From Ulva prolifera (taxonomy: Eukaryota; Chlorophyta; Ulvophyceae; Ulvales; Ulvaceae), in assembly GCA_023078555.1 (NCBI GenBank), contig CM041196.1:11178985-11242984 (forward strand): a stretch of DNA of 64,000 nt, in the 5' to 3' direction. Below the pieces are notes generated by a model. It was given only the letters and a program-made list of their open reading frames with translations, searched no databases and was not told where the DNA came from. A program made the translations under genes and the position numbers. Numbering within the stretch: the first letter of the stretch is position 1; each line of letters opens with the position of its first letter. Shown here one piece after another: positions 18,693 through 30,331 of the stretch.

Positions 18693-20930
18693 TACGAGCA
18701 TTCAGGTGCACTTTGTGTTGGTGCGCGGAGTGAGGGGCTCCTCGTAAACGCGCGCCTTACGCCGCGCATTCGCTTACGTATGGTATACCATACATGTATG
18801 TACACGGAAGATTGTTACAAAACCATGCTTACCATAAATGTGTGTACACGGAAGAAACTTGAAGGCTATCACATGCAACAGCTCTCGGAAAAAGCAAAAT
18901 GCATATGCCTAAACCTTACACCAACTCTACGTATACGCGCGGTGCATCACACCCCTGTTGCAAGCAGGTCGGTCAAGCGCTCCACTTCAGCCTCCATCTC
19001 AGCCCTATTGGCATGTCACATCATCCAGGTGTGTCATTGGTGCAAGCCCACAATAATTTCGCACTCCGCGCAGACTGCTGGGCGCGCGCCATCCCAGCAA
19101 ACTGCGCGGAATTTTCTCAAAAGAATTTTTTTTTCCCTGACTTGCAGGCGGACTGTAGATCGCTGCGTATAGATCCAAACGTCTTGATGTGCTGTGCTGA
19201 AGCTGCGCGGAGACAGCGGTCTGGCGGCGCTTCCGATCAGTCCGCGGCCGGCCGAATTCGAATTAAACAACGTTGTCAACACCGAGCATCTGATTCGGAT
19301 GAGATTCGGTTTTGGTGTTTGTCTTCTTCCGTGCACTTTTTTGTAAACACCGAGCATCTGAACCACGAGCGAAGGATCGACGTACTACATCGAATTTGAC
19401 ATGCCGGCTCAGAGCTTCGATTCTCTGACTGTGCAGCGCTAGGCAAGAGCCTAGGTTGGCCAACCTGGGATCTGACAGATGGGATCTGACAGATCTGCAG
19501 CTGAGTCAAACCATATTCAAGTTCACACCTGTGATTTCGAGTGCTCATCCCTTGAGATCGACCGAAAAAAGCTCCGACCTGGAGGTTGCCGGGCTCGCCG
19601 TGAGCTGTTCGACACACTCAAAAAAAAAACCATTGACGCATCTTGACCTCGCGGCTCGGGCAGAGGCAGAAAGCACGCAGGTTGCAGCACTACTTCCGCC
19701 CTGAAGACATCCATCTGCGCCCGTTCACGCTTCGAATTCATGCCAGGAACGATATCCAGGTTGTATTCCTGCGTCCGCGTCAGACCCGTGCTCCATCTCG
19801 GACACATCATCATGCGGTATCGGAATCATCCCCCCCCCCCCCCCCCACCCCCTCCCCTGGCAAGGCGCGGGCTATCACTCTATCCCACGCCGCAGCGCAG
19901 TGCGCTCTTTCGCACCTCATCGACAAATCTCAACCCAGAATGACAGCAGTGAGGCATTACCGTCCATGCATGTGCGTCGTGTCTGCGTACGCGTGCCGCT
20001 GGTAGTCACCGACCGCTTCAGCTTCAACAAGTTGTGGATGCCGCTGGCGCCGGCAGGCATGCGTGCGGGCTGCGTCGGCTGCGGGGCAAGCTGGCAGGGC
20101 AGTGCGCCACAGGATAGACGCATGTGCCGGAAAAAGATGCGGCGGCGGATCGAACCGACCACGATTTCTGAGGCGGCGGCGCGCGTGTTTCTGCCCGAAC
20201 GCTCACTCTGTCGCCTCGCCGAGCAAACGAGCTCGAAGACTGCATGCACCCTTGCGTCCGTGCCATATATATGTTCGCTTCACAAGAGATCGTGTTACAG
20301 ATCCTCATGGCCCATCTGCTTCGGCCCCTCTGCTGCTATATGGTGCGTGGGCGCTTATGTGTCGATTGTGCTCGTTCTCTGTGTAACACGGTCATCCTTT
20401 GACCTGCAAGGTCCCGATCCTGCCCTTGTCACACACGGACGACGCCCAGAGCCCCTCCGCCTCTGCTGAAGAATCCAAGCCGCAGAGACGGCCCTTGTGA
20501 ACATCCAGTCTTCAATTTGGCTGCAACAGATCCAGGCAGGTTCGTCGCATCTGCTTATGTTCACTGAGTTCGGTCTGGAGTAGCGCGCGCAGTGCCTCGA
20601 CCCCACGTCGCGACGTCTCGCGGTGGATATACACACCTCGCGCCAGCGTCACCTGGCTTTGTAGCGTTGCTAATGGTGTTGCGCAAAATCGAGCACAGTG
20701 CACGCGGCTCCCGCAGTCAGTAACCGCAGCCCAGCAACACGGAGATATCTCGATAGCCCTGATCCAGGCACGCAGGTGCAAGCTGCGGTGGCCCGCGGCA
20801 ACGATGCCATGGTGTAAGCGCACGCGAGGTTTGTCAAAGACTACTCCAGCGATGCAGTGTGCGCGGGCAAAGTTGTTGAACATGAAGAACTGTGGCTGCG
20901 GAGTGTTCTGATTAGTGCGTGTGTGGCAAT
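18693..20930. other. Non-coding stretch with one S insert and a poly-C run
   Basis: No convincing gene. Small ORFs (for example 18899-19399, 19900-20469) have no domain I recognise and overlap S2 or low-complexity sequence. A 17-base C run sits at 19830-19846. Confidence 0.45.
19294..19346 (+). mobile_element. S-family insert S2 with 15-bp target duplication
   Basis: 53 bp from TTCGGATGAGATTCGG to TTTTTTGTAA. ACACCGAGCATCTGA occurs at 19279-19293 and again at 19347-19361. A perfect flanking duplication of this length is a hallmark of retroposition. Confidence 0.85.
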
Positions 20931-20933
20931 ATT

Positions 20934-20985
20934 ACAAAAGAGTGAACGGGAGAAAACAAACACTGAAACCGAATCTCATCCGAAT
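20934..20985 (-). mobile_element. S-family insert S6 with 11-bp target duplication
   Basis: 52 bp, reverse orientation (ACAAAAGAGTGAACGGGAG ... CTCATCCGAAT). GTGGCAATATT flanks it at 20923-20933 and 20986-20996. Confidence 0.85.
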
Positions 20986-21542
20986 GTGGCAATATTGGTA
21001 CCAATCCCATGGCCGAGCCTAGGCCTGTGGCAGATGCAGCTAGATGAGACCAGGAGATTGAGGGTTCGAGCGTGCGTGTTGCACAAGTGCATGGGAGACG
21101 GGGTTGAAAAAAAATCGGCTTGAACTGATGTGATGAGCGTGCATCAAGATGTGTATTTGATGAGTTCGTGATGCCCCACCGCCAATTTGCGATATTCCCA
21201 CCCGATGTCTCCGAACCATGCGCAAACGCATCGTCGGGATCATTGCCGCCGGACGTCGACGCAGGTCTTAAGGAGCTAGCAGTGACTCTTTTGTGATCAT
21301 TTTAGCAGTGCTGCACAAGACGGTGTGTATCACGAGTGTGCCAGCTTTAACCGAGTGTCTCTCTTCTCTTTCTGTGATTTCAGGGTAAATGTATTGGTGT
21401 TGCAGGCTGCCGGTGTGGCGCTCGTTCGGCCTGCGGTCATGTTGACTTTGATTTTGCTAGATCCAACATGATCACGTGGCCGAATGATGTCTCTCCCGAA
21501 AGTCAGGCATTGGGACTTCTGACCGAGATCCATTTGTTGTGC

Positions 21543-21599
21543 TTTGTTGTTTTGGCCTTCTCCGGTTTACTCTTGTGTAATATATGTCTACATCTTTAG
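21543..21599 (+). mobile_element. S-family insert S17, diverged, 11-bp target duplication
   Basis: CCTTCTCCGGTTTACTCTTG then TGTAA matches the S core with changes and is followed by an extra ~19-nt tail. ATTTGTTGTGC flanks the whole at 21532-21542 and 21600-21610. Confidence 0.7.
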
Positions 21600-21966
21600 A
21601 TTTGTTGTGCCTGCGCGCGCCCGTTCAATCCTCCGCCGTTGCGCAAGATGCAGGGACAGGCGACGGCACAGCGATCCGCGCTCGCGTTTTTGTTTATGTT
21701 CTCCTGATTCTTTATTTAGTCTACGTTTTTTGGCTATGACGTTTTGGATATTACGTTATATTCGCCAGAGCGTCGGCGCGCCGTGGCGATTGGCCCCCGC
21801 CATCGAAGCTGCCAATGGCCGTATGGATATTGCAATTGCGCCACTGTCAGCGTCACGCGACGCCCAGTTAAATTTTGAGCATGCACGTGTTTTATCCCAT
21901 GGCTCTGGCAGCCATGTGGGTCCTCAACTTTTCGACTCTTCGTCTGGTTTGACATGCGCTGTTGTG

Positions 21967-22050
21967 GTGTGATAGTGTGTGCATGTGTAGGTATCGATTC
22001 GGATGAGTTTCGGATTCAGTGTTTGTCTTCTTACGTTCACTCATTTGTAA
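21967..22050 (+). mobile_element. S-family insert S3, long form
   Basis: A GTGTGATAGTGTGTGCATGT leader precedes GATTCGGATGAG and ends CTCATTTGTAA. The leader matches the longer copy S15 at 49917. No clear flanking duplication. Confidence 0.7.
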
Positions 22051-22154
22051 CCTATCAGCCTTGCAAACTGGATGCTCCTCTCCAGACAGAGCTCTGTCTT
22101 GAAAAATAAACAATTATTCCGGTGCTTGCCCACTGCACTTGCACGACCTTAAGG

Positions 22155-22370
22155 TCCGCCAACTCCGTATACGTATGGACCTCCGTATAACGTATGATAA
22201 TGACATTCCGTATTATTTGAATCCGTTCCACATACGGTTATACGGTGCTGATTATACGACACATACGGTGGTTATATACGGCTCTATACGGTGGTCATAT
22301 ACGGTTAAATATGGTCATATACGGTCCTATACGGTGGCCATGTACGGTCATGTACGTATGCATGAGGCGC
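22155..22370. repeat. Degenerate ATACGG repeat island, left
   Basis: CGTATACGTATGG, CATACGGTTATACGG, TATACGGTGGTCATATACGG and similar words recur every 10-20 bp for ~210 bp. No constant period. A related island lies at 23088-23260. Confidence 0.7.
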
Positions 22371-22398
22371 TTCGTACGCCTGCTTGACCACTGCACTG

Positions 22399-22455
22399 TT
22401 GATTCGGATGAGATTCGGTTTCAGTGTTTGTTTTCTCCCGTTCACTCTTTTGTAA
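22399..22455 (+). mobile_element. S-family insert S4, consensus-like, 11-bp target duplication
   Basis: 57 bp from TTGATTCGGATGAGATTCGG to CACTCTTTTGTAA. CCACTGCACTG flanks it at 22388-22398 and 22456-22466. This is the cleanest copy in the window. Confidence 0.9.
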
Positions 22456-22466
22456 CCACTGCACTG

Positions 22467-23085
22467 CGGCAGCAGCCCGTGGCCAAGCTCGATCAGAACC
22501 CTTATATGTATGCTGTTGTTGGGCACATTGAGCTGGTTTCAGGAACGTTGCGCGTTCTTTGCCGTCAGTGTCTTCCGTGCATGATGTCATCTCCTGCATC
22601 CGAATCCGCTGCTGAATCAGCAGTGCTGATAGCAGTGCGGTTGTGCCTCAGCATGATTACGTCAGCGGACCAGATGAGGAAGGCTATCGCAAGACCAGGA
22701 GAGATCAGACTTAAGAATGGACGGACAAGACGGCAGACGAAGTCTACAAAACGTTGCGAATGCGCCAGGCCGCAATAGGTGCAGGTGCAGCTGCCTGGTG
22801 GAAGCACATGCTCATCAAGAAAGAGTGGAAGACGGATGTTTGCATGTTTAAACAGTGAACGCTGTGCAGCGACGCCATGTCGCATTCGTCATGACCACAA
22901 TCCTCACAATGTTCATCTGCCACGATGTGTTGTTTATATTCAAGTGGCATTACCTCAAATAACAAAACGTATTAAACAAGTCAAAGATCTTGTGTATGCT
23001 GCTTTGCTCACACCAGGGATGAGAACGCTCTTAAACCATCAAGCGGCCTAGTTCGTGCCCTCAGTATGCCATCAAACAGGCGTAT
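22467..23085. other. Non-coding stretch between the two ATACGG islands
   Basis: No recognised gene. If the two islands are the subterminal ends of one element, this would be its interior. No terminal inverted repeat was found. Confidence 0.4.
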
Positions 23086-23087
23086 AT

Positions 23088-23260
23088 GAACATCGTATGG
23101 GTCATCAGGGGCATGTACGGCACATCATACGGCTATACGGTGCATTGTACGCCTTATACGGCAGTTTATACGCCATACGGCGACATATACGGCAATATTG
23201 GAGATTCAGATATTATACGACGTAAGAAACGTATACGACCTGAGATTATACGTTTTCGGC
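23088..23260. repeat. Degenerate ATACGG repeat island, right
   Basis: ATCATACGGCTATACGG, TTATACGGCAG, CATACGGCGACATATACGG and TATACGACG words over ~170 bp, resembling the island at 22155-22370. Confidence 0.7.
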
Positions 23261-23379
23261 GGACCTTACACGACCTTGCGCAACGCACAGGTGGCTGTGC
23301 GCCATCGTTCGGGTCTCCTGTGCGGGGCTTGCATGCATGTCTGCAGGCATGCGCTGCTGCCGAACGGAGACCCTCGAAC

Positions 23380-23419
23380 ATTGTTTCTGATGAGATTCGG
23401 TTTTGGTACCCTTTTGTAA
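23380..23419 (+). mobile_element. S-family insert S5, internally shortened, 11-bp target duplication
   Basis: 40 bp: CTGATGAGATTCGGTTTTGG joined to CCCTTTTGTAA. GACCCTCGAAC flanks it at 23369-23379 and 23420-23430. Confidence 0.85.
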
Positions 23420-23669
23420 GACCCTCGAACCGTACGCATGTCTAAGGATGATAGTGCCGAACGTGTATGCATGATGTACAGTGCACGTAACGCCGACCCG
23501 AACAGCCGCATAGCCTTTCCTCACGGCAGTGGCTCTGAATAGCCGCCGCTGCAGCATCGCCAGCCCCCGGTGAACGCACATAGTGTGGCTGTAGCGTGTG
23601 CCAAGTACATGCGTGGCCGATCACCGACCCCAGGCTCGACCGGGCGAAATTCCCACGTAGCGCATAAAC

Positions 23670-23754
23670 TGGATACAAAAGAGTCAACGGAAGAAGAAAA
23701 TCACCAAAACCGAACCCCATCCGATTCAACATCAACACATACACACACACACGC
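23670..23754 (-). mobile_element. S-family insert S7, long form with CA repeat, 11-bp target duplication
   Basis: 85 bp; includes the S core in reverse and a CAACATCAACACATACACAC stretch corresponding to the TG-rich 5' part of long copies. AGCGCATAAAC flanks it at 23659-23669 and 23755-23765. Confidence 0.85.
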
Positions 23755-23779
23755 AGCGCATAAACCGCTTTTGCGAATG

Positions 23780-23810
23780 TCTTCTCCCATTCACTCTTCT
23801 GTAATATCAT
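23780..23810 (+). mobile_element. S-family insert S8, 31 bp, 13-bp target duplication
   Basis: Only TCTTCTCCCATTCACTCTTC, TGTAA and a TATCAT tail. GCTTTTGCGAATG flanks it at 23767-23779 and 23811-23823. It lies two bases after the right duplication of S7. Confidence 0.8.
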
Positions 23811-24410
23811 GCTTTTGCGAATGCGTCGTATGCACGCTCGCCTGCCAGTGTCCACAGGCTGCGGCGTCACTCGCGTGTCGCATCATCGACGATTGCGTCG
23901 TGCTCTACGCGTCTTACTGTGCGTCGTACGCAGCATAACATGTGCATAATTTTTCGGCATCATACTACGTGGTAACCCCCCCCCAGAATGGCACTTTTCG
24001 GTGGACAACGTCATACCCCCGCATTCCCGCGGCGACCGCCGATTTAACACGCCTACGCATCCAATATTACCTTTCTGAAGGGCCGAATGGATTCGGTCAC
24101 GCGGCATCTGGACGGACGATTCAAATTCGGACGCATGAACCGCACCGCGGAGGCACTGCAGGAACGCGCAGCTGCAGCCCACACCCACACGCGGAAGTGC
24201 GGGCAAAACTATACACTAATCACCTGTTTACTTAACATCCATTTGCTTTGAGCTTACTCGCACGCGTTGCATCCTGTGATCGGTGCGGATGTGTTGCCGA
24301 CTGTACCTGAACTCAGCTGAGGCGCGCTGCTGTCGCCAGCGTGCGACTCCTAATTGCGATCAGATACCGGAAATATATTAAATGATGCCTATGAGGGTCG
24401 AGCAGCGGCG

Positions 24411-27400
24411 ATGGCCAGCGCTGCGAGGAAGAAGCACTTGAAGAAGATCTCCAAACTAGGAGCGACAGCGAGGAAGAGCCTGGCAGCACGGCCACCGACC
24501 CCTCTGCCCGGTACGCATGAATGACTGTTGAGAACATAGTGTCATGAGTGGGCTGCTACCAAGCAGTGGCTCAGCTGATCTCTGCAGAGCTCTGTACAAA
24601 TCTGGCGAGGGGCTGAGTGCTAGCTGCTACCGACTGGGCTACGATTCTGGCATGATATGCAGGAGTAGTTTGCATCAGAATGTAACAAGCATACTCTGTC
24701 CTTGCATATTCCCGATTGACAAATAGGTCGATGCAGAGCCCGAGTCCCCAAGGGTGACCCGAGCAGACTTAAAGCTTAAAAGACAAGGAAGGGAGGCAGA
24801 TGGGCTCCCCGAGGTTGGTACCCCTGAGCTACGGGAGGAGGTCTGCCAGGAAAAGAGGCACATCGAGCTGTGTAAAGCCCGGGCTCGTGCACATGAGCAG
24901 AAGCTTGCGAAGAAGAGAGAGGAGCACATAAAGAAGTGCCATGATGCCAGGCGCAAGCTTAAGTCGAAGGAGAAGTGCAAACGGCGTGCCCTCACGACTG
25001 CTGCAGCCTTCAACGACCTCAGACAGCTCGTGTCTGGATACAAGGGCACCACTGCATCGCAACCGAATGACTACAGAGATCTCAGCGAAGATCACCGTGG
25101 ATTGGTGGACCATGCAGCCTATCAATTCTTTATGCCAGGAGGGGACTACGACTTCCTCAAGCAGCTATGGCGTCTGCTCCCAGCCTCTGGCAAGAAGGAC
25201 TTCCTGATGGAGGTGTCGCCCGTGTGTCAGCTCTTTGTCTGTGAATTGCGCACAGATCGTAGAATGAATCAGAGCCTGTCTGTTCTAAACAATGGGACGC
25301 CATGCAGGCCCTCCTTGAGAATGAACGAGACGCCCGTGCTATTCTCTTTGACGAATCAATTCAAACGAAGTTCAAACTGGGAGCCATCAGGTTAGATGTC
25401 GCAAGAGCTGCTTGCCTGTTTCTCCGTGTGAACATTCCAGTGGCAGCATGGGACATGATTGCAGCTGAGGTCAACTATGGCATGTCAATTTATGATAAGC
25501 ATGGAGCTGCTGGAGGAATATTCCCTCCTTACAAGCGCATTCACAAAGAGTACGCGCCATGTGCAATTCCAATTCGTGACTCGACCTATCAGAACAGCTA
25601 GTGATGGACATGCGAAACACGAGCTTCGCGTGCAGACTTTTGAGGATTGGCGTGTGGCTGAAGCCAGAAGATGTGGGCATCGAGCAGATCAGAACCCGTC
25701 TGCAGGCTGATGATATGTCGCCCAGTGGCGTGGAGAATCCTCTGACTGTGGATGATATTGACACGATCTACTGCTCCACAATGACTGGGGCACCTGGCGA
25801 GTCCTTGGCAGTGTATATCAAAGATGTGATGAACACGCAGCTACTCCCAGAGTTGTCATTGCTGCACGAAAACGCCTGCCCCATTTGGGACCAGATCGTT
25901 GCTTCGGGCACTGTGCACATGTTGATTGCTGCCGACAATCATTCCCGACCTCTGTTTAGTGGCAAGTCTGCAAAAGTTGAGATGGGCAGCATTAAGCTGT
26001 TGCTGCCCAACGGAGACACTTCGCAACAGGCTGCTCACCTGGCCATCCCCATATTCATGCATGAAGGTACGCCGAGCCTTCAAACATGGCGGGCTACTGG
26101 TCTGTGTCGCTGAGATCAGGTGGCCTATCGTCATGCCGTTTTGCAGGTGATGAGACATATGATGCTCTGCAATTGGTTCTGACAAGGATGCTGGAGTGCG
26201 GCAGCCTCAAGCGTGACATCACAGTGCCAGTATCAGACGGTGTGAGCATCAGTTTGAATGTGGAATGGCATCTGGGAGGCGACCTGAAGCTGGTCCTACT
26301 GTTGCGTGGCCACAGCGGCTGCAGTAGCAATAAGCCGTGTCCGATGTGTACATGGAATCGCAGTGACCCCTGGGCGGATGCTCCAGAGCGCACAGAGTCT
26401 TCAACTGACGATGCAACAGAATTAGCTGCAAAGTGTGTGCCGCTGTGGCGGGCTCTCAAGGAGCTACAAGACCTACGGGCTATGAAGAGAGAAGTGGTCC
26501 GTGTGAACAATGCTGTGTCTTCGGAAACCGAGCAGCGCATACAACAGGCGTCAGACGAGCGAGATACTAGGTTTAACGACTTAAAGGCATACATGTCGGG
26601 GTCTGAGTTGCCACCGTCATTGCGGAACCGCCTCAATGATGCCTCCTTGATCCAGAGACTGAACACACCACTTCCTAGGCTCTGCCTCATTGATCCAACA
26701 CAAACTGGAGAGTTCTACGATCCGCGGGCACACGCCATGAACACATGGCTAACGGAGCTGCAGACGGCCATAGACAGTCGGAATGCACACGTCACGTGCC
26801 TAAGGCAGGCAGTGCAGATCGGTGAGGCCGATCAACGCCGTCCTTCACCCCTCCCGCAAGAATTTACTGAGAGCAACAATGCAGCTATCGAGTCAACACA
26901 AAGACTGCTAGACCAAGGTATAGCCCGCACCTGTTGCTCGGGAACAAGGCTGCTGTCGCGTTTGTATACTTCAATCACATTATAAGCCACTCTCCTGAAC
27001 CTACGACCCCACCACTGACTGTCACTCCATGCCTGCAGCGGAAGAAGCCGCGTACGAGGCATGTCAGTCTTTGAAAGGGGCCATCACAGAACTAAATGAG
27101 GAGCGGAACTATGTGTGGCTTGCGCCCCGGGGCGCCAAGGCACCACGTGTGTGGTTGCTCAGACTGGACTGCAATGCAATGTCGAGAACACAACTGCTCC
27201 ACCTTGTGACACTCGTGTGTGATGGAATTCAAATGCCTGATCTGCTAAAGGTAATACTCCCCTCGCACCCGGAGATGTAGGAGTTCACCTTGACTCTGAG
27301 AGTCGCTGACAGTGTATTCTTACCTGACAACGACCCGTTGCATGTGCAGAAGCTGGTGCCATTCGGAAATGTCCATATTGAGGTGCTGCATGCCGTTCTG

Positions 27401-28384
27401 AACCAAGGCAATGCAATTTACGAACTCACTCGCAACTGCTTTCACTATATGCTGGATCCACAAGGAGAAGTCAGAGATACTGTGGCACATCCACCTGCAA
27501 CGTGGCCTGGCCCACAGCCCGGGTCAGTGCAACCGCACGCGTGGCTGCTCCTGGGGTACAACTTTCAGTCTGTGATTGAAAGTGTGCACCCTGGACGCGG
27601 TATGGTCCGCCCACTGACGAAGTATCACGGTGAGCAAATTGTGCTACTATTTACAAAGCAGCACCTGTTGTGGGATGCAATGGAGACAGAGCTAAACAAG
27701 CTACGAGCACACCCAGAGTTCAGATGCATTGTCGACGAGCTGCAGAGATTGTGGGCTGCAATGGGGGAGTGCCATCGCCAGATTCACCTACCACCCTCTC
27801 AGCTTAGTCGGGAGGTGTTGGAAACAAACATTGGGGAGGTTGAAGTGTGCCTGCGCTTCTTTGAAGAGAATGTCCTTAGGCCGTGCAGCTACAAGCTGAA
27901 GGCTTACGACCACATTCTCATCAAGCATATGCTCAGCGAGGTAGACAAGCTAGCTCCACTGAAGCTCTCCCCGGTCAGTGTCTCGAGCCGCTTCATTGAA
28001 GCTGGCAACAAGCACGCCAAGGCTATGTTCCGGAGGATGCCAGGTGGTGGGAAGGAGTATCCAGACAAAAGAAATCGACCCGTTGTACAAGTGTTTAGAA
28101 AGCTAGTGGCCCGGTACAAGATGGAGAGAGTGGTGTACTACCAAGACTTAGGCATGAGCGTCACTGAACACGCAGATGCAGAGCAGCCAGGTACACCAGT
28201 CATGAGCGCCGAAGATGAACCCAGCGGAGGACACGATGTCACGACTGATTCGGTGAGTGCCTGTTCCAGCTTGAATGAGCTGGAATCCACATGGCCTGAC
28301 CCTCTATGTGGAGATGGCCACGATGCGAGACCAGCCAGAGCACCTAAGGTGCTACCAGCTGTGCACAGCCATACTCCGTATTGA
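24411..28384 (+). CDS. Transposon A gene, multi-exon, transposase-like (family not identified)
   Basis: Exons supported by GT-AG sites with matching phase: 24411-24510, 24737-25212, 25308-~25590, ~25598-26066, 26147-26917, 27039-27250, 27281-28384. The exon 3/4 junction is unresolved because the two sides are in different frames. Exon 2 is Lys/Arg/Glu-rich and probably helical or DNA-binding. Exon 5 carries DGVSISLNVEWHLGGDLKLV followed by CSSNKPCPMCTW, a GGDLK plus CxxC arrangement I associate with large transposon-encoded proteins; catalytic residues cannot be assigned. The terminal exon has no named domain and a Ser/Asp/Glu-rich tail. Between exons 6 and 7 are only 30 nt ending in TAG, so this is either a tiny intron or an in-frame stop. 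Placement between perfect inverted ends makes a mobile-element function likely. Confidence 0.6.
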
Positions 28385-29107
28385 AAACATAAATTGTATG
28401 TATAGTATGTACATAGCAGCGGCATTGTGCTGATGCTTGAAGTGAGAGATCCGCACTTGCAACAGCAATGTCCAGACTAGAACAGTGTGGGGGAAAAAAG
28501 CCACACCCTCTGCTGCAAGAGAGCTGCCAGTAAACAGATTCCCTACTAGGAAGTATGCTGTCGCTGCCAACTCGACGAGTGTCCACAGACACTCATCAGG
28601 AGCAGTAGCCCACCTACCGCACACCGCAACACAGACACCAGGCTTGACACACCCCACGAGGCCCAATCCACCGCAAATAAACGAGACAAAGATCACATAC
28701 GTCCAGTGATGATGCTGTGTTGTGTTCTGATTCACTCCGCTGCACGTTGGCCTGATTTGCGGGCACCTCGTGACAGTGCAATGACCTGACTGATCACCCC
28801 CTTCCGCGGCGCGGGAGCCGACCAAACAGCGCGAACGATGCAGCATAGCATCATTCAGATCATGTTGATAATTAATTGTGGCGTTTGGCAGGTTTCCGCC
28901 GCGACTTTGGGTCTTGTACCCATGGCGCATCGCGATGCACCCGGCACTCGCAGCATGCACATGCCGAGCCGTCATGCACCCAACGGAATCCATTCACCGC
29001 CACAAAATGTCGATAGCTGACGCATGGCGAGGGCCGCATGCCGTCATGGCGCGTGGTGCCGGCGCGTTAGGCTGTCCAGCCCCTGGGGGGGGGGTTACCA
29101 CGTAGTA
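28385..29107. other. 3' non-coding part of transposon A
   Basis: About 700 bp from the gene stop to the right inverted end. No further gene recognised; ORFs on both strands here lack domains. Confidence 0.5.
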
Positions 29108-29947
29108 CATCATTGTGCTCCTCTCTAAAGTCACCTCCCTCAGCCTGACCCACGTGACCGAAACCCTCATCCCTCGTGCTTTACGAATTGCTCCTGACCG
29201 CATGCGTCAGCGACGCGGCACAACCAATGCATGGACACCTCCCCCGCCGCAGGCGCACCGGCGTACGCCCCGCCACGCTGCAACGAAGCCCGTCGCTGCC
29301 TGCGATATGGAAACTGGACCGCGAATGCCATGGTAATGATTAGTGCTTTGCTTGAAGGCTGTTCATAAGTGCCGAGCAACCTGGGTAGACTTCCCGGTGT
29401 TAACTAGCGCATGCAGCTTGACATGATCTGCTAGCGAAGAACGGAGAATTTAAGCTTGGTTGAATAAATGAACTTATTGTGATTTAGTGTTTCCGGTGAA
29501 CAAGCCAGCGCTGGACAACGGCAAGAATCTTTCACGCGAACGTCAACAATAGCCAGCCAGCCAACTGCTCCCCGCCTGAAACGTTTCGTTAAACAGCTGG
29601 CAGCGGATCAGACGATTGAACATGGACGAAGAGCATTTACTGATCGTTGATGATCGTACTTCGCAGGTGCGACCATTTCCCACGTCGGCAGCACGAGTAC
29701 CGCCATCAGCCTCAACTGGGATCAGGCTCTTATCGCCTGACAACACTTGCAACAATTAAGTAAATTTGCGTCGCGAGCACAGCCGCGATCCGGTGATTAT
29801 AACAAATGGTCACGCTTGTTACCCAGCACACTACGAACCTGAACAAACCTTCCGACAGATCAGAGTACATTTCAGAACAGCAAGCAGCTGCAGTAGCAGA
29901 GGACTGCGAAAAGATCCACACAGGCCAACAGAAACCAGGCTGCAAAG

Positions 29948-30331
29948 GTGCCGAATCAGACGACAGTTCAGAACAGCGAGCCAACGAGACCACCCACGCT
30001 GCAGCAAAATCTCCAGCCACAATATCAAATGACGCAGCTGGCAGCAGATGGCCAGATATACCAGGCCCAGATGCTACAATATGAGCAGTGGCAGCTACAG
30101 CAGCAACTGCACCTGCAGAGATTGCAGCCACAACAGCAACAGCAGTATCAGCAGCTACAACTGCTGCATCAAATGCAGCCACAACAGCAACAGCAGTATC
30201 AGCAGCTACAACTGCTGCATCAAATGCAGCCACAACAGCAACAGCAGTATCAGCAGCTACAACCGCTGCATCAAATGCAGCCACAACAGCTGCATCAACC
30301 ATTTCAGCAGCAGCGGCTCCGTGAGCTTTAG
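29948..30331 (+). CDS. Hypothetical Gln-rich ORF inside B1
   Basis: 127 codons; the second half is made of a 17-residue, 51-bp tandem unit rich in Gln, Leu and Met (QPQQQQQYQQLQLLHQM) repeated about three times. It lies wholly in the segment missing from B2, so it is not needed for mobility in cis. It could be a captured host-gene fragment or a chance frame through a CAG-rich minisatellite. Alternative frames over the same DNA are equally open, which lowers confidence. Confidence 0.3.
   Translation: MPNQTTVQNSEPTRPPTLQQNLQPQYQMTQLAADGQIYQAQMLQYEQWQLQQQLHLQRLQPQQQQQYQQLQLLHQMQPQQQQQYQQLQLLHQMQPQQQQQYQQLQPLHQMQPQQLHQPFQQQRLREL
30110..30300. repeat. 51-bp CAG-rich minisatellite in B1
   Basis: CAGCCACAACAGCAACAGCA ... 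CTGCTGCATCAAAT recurs at a 51-bp period about three times plus a partial unit. Confidence 0.8.

Larger units (their letters stand above)
20997..22140. other. Non-coding stretch with two S inserts
   Basis: No gene recognised. Short ORFs (for example 21544-21972) include part of S17 and show no domain. Confidence 0.45.
23963..29107 (+). mobile_element. DNA transposon A (5.1 kb, C-rich terminal inverted repeats, 5-bp duplication)
   Basis: The left end TACTACGTGGTAACCCCC (nine C, then A; 23963-23985) is the inverse of the right end at 29085-29107 (ten G, then TTACCACGTAGTA). CATCA lies directly outside both ends (23958-23962 and 29108-29112). Inside is one multi-exon gene on the + strand (24411-28384), then ~700 bp of non-coding DNA. 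The 5-bp duplication and terminal sequence do not let me name the superfamily. Confidence 0.85.
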
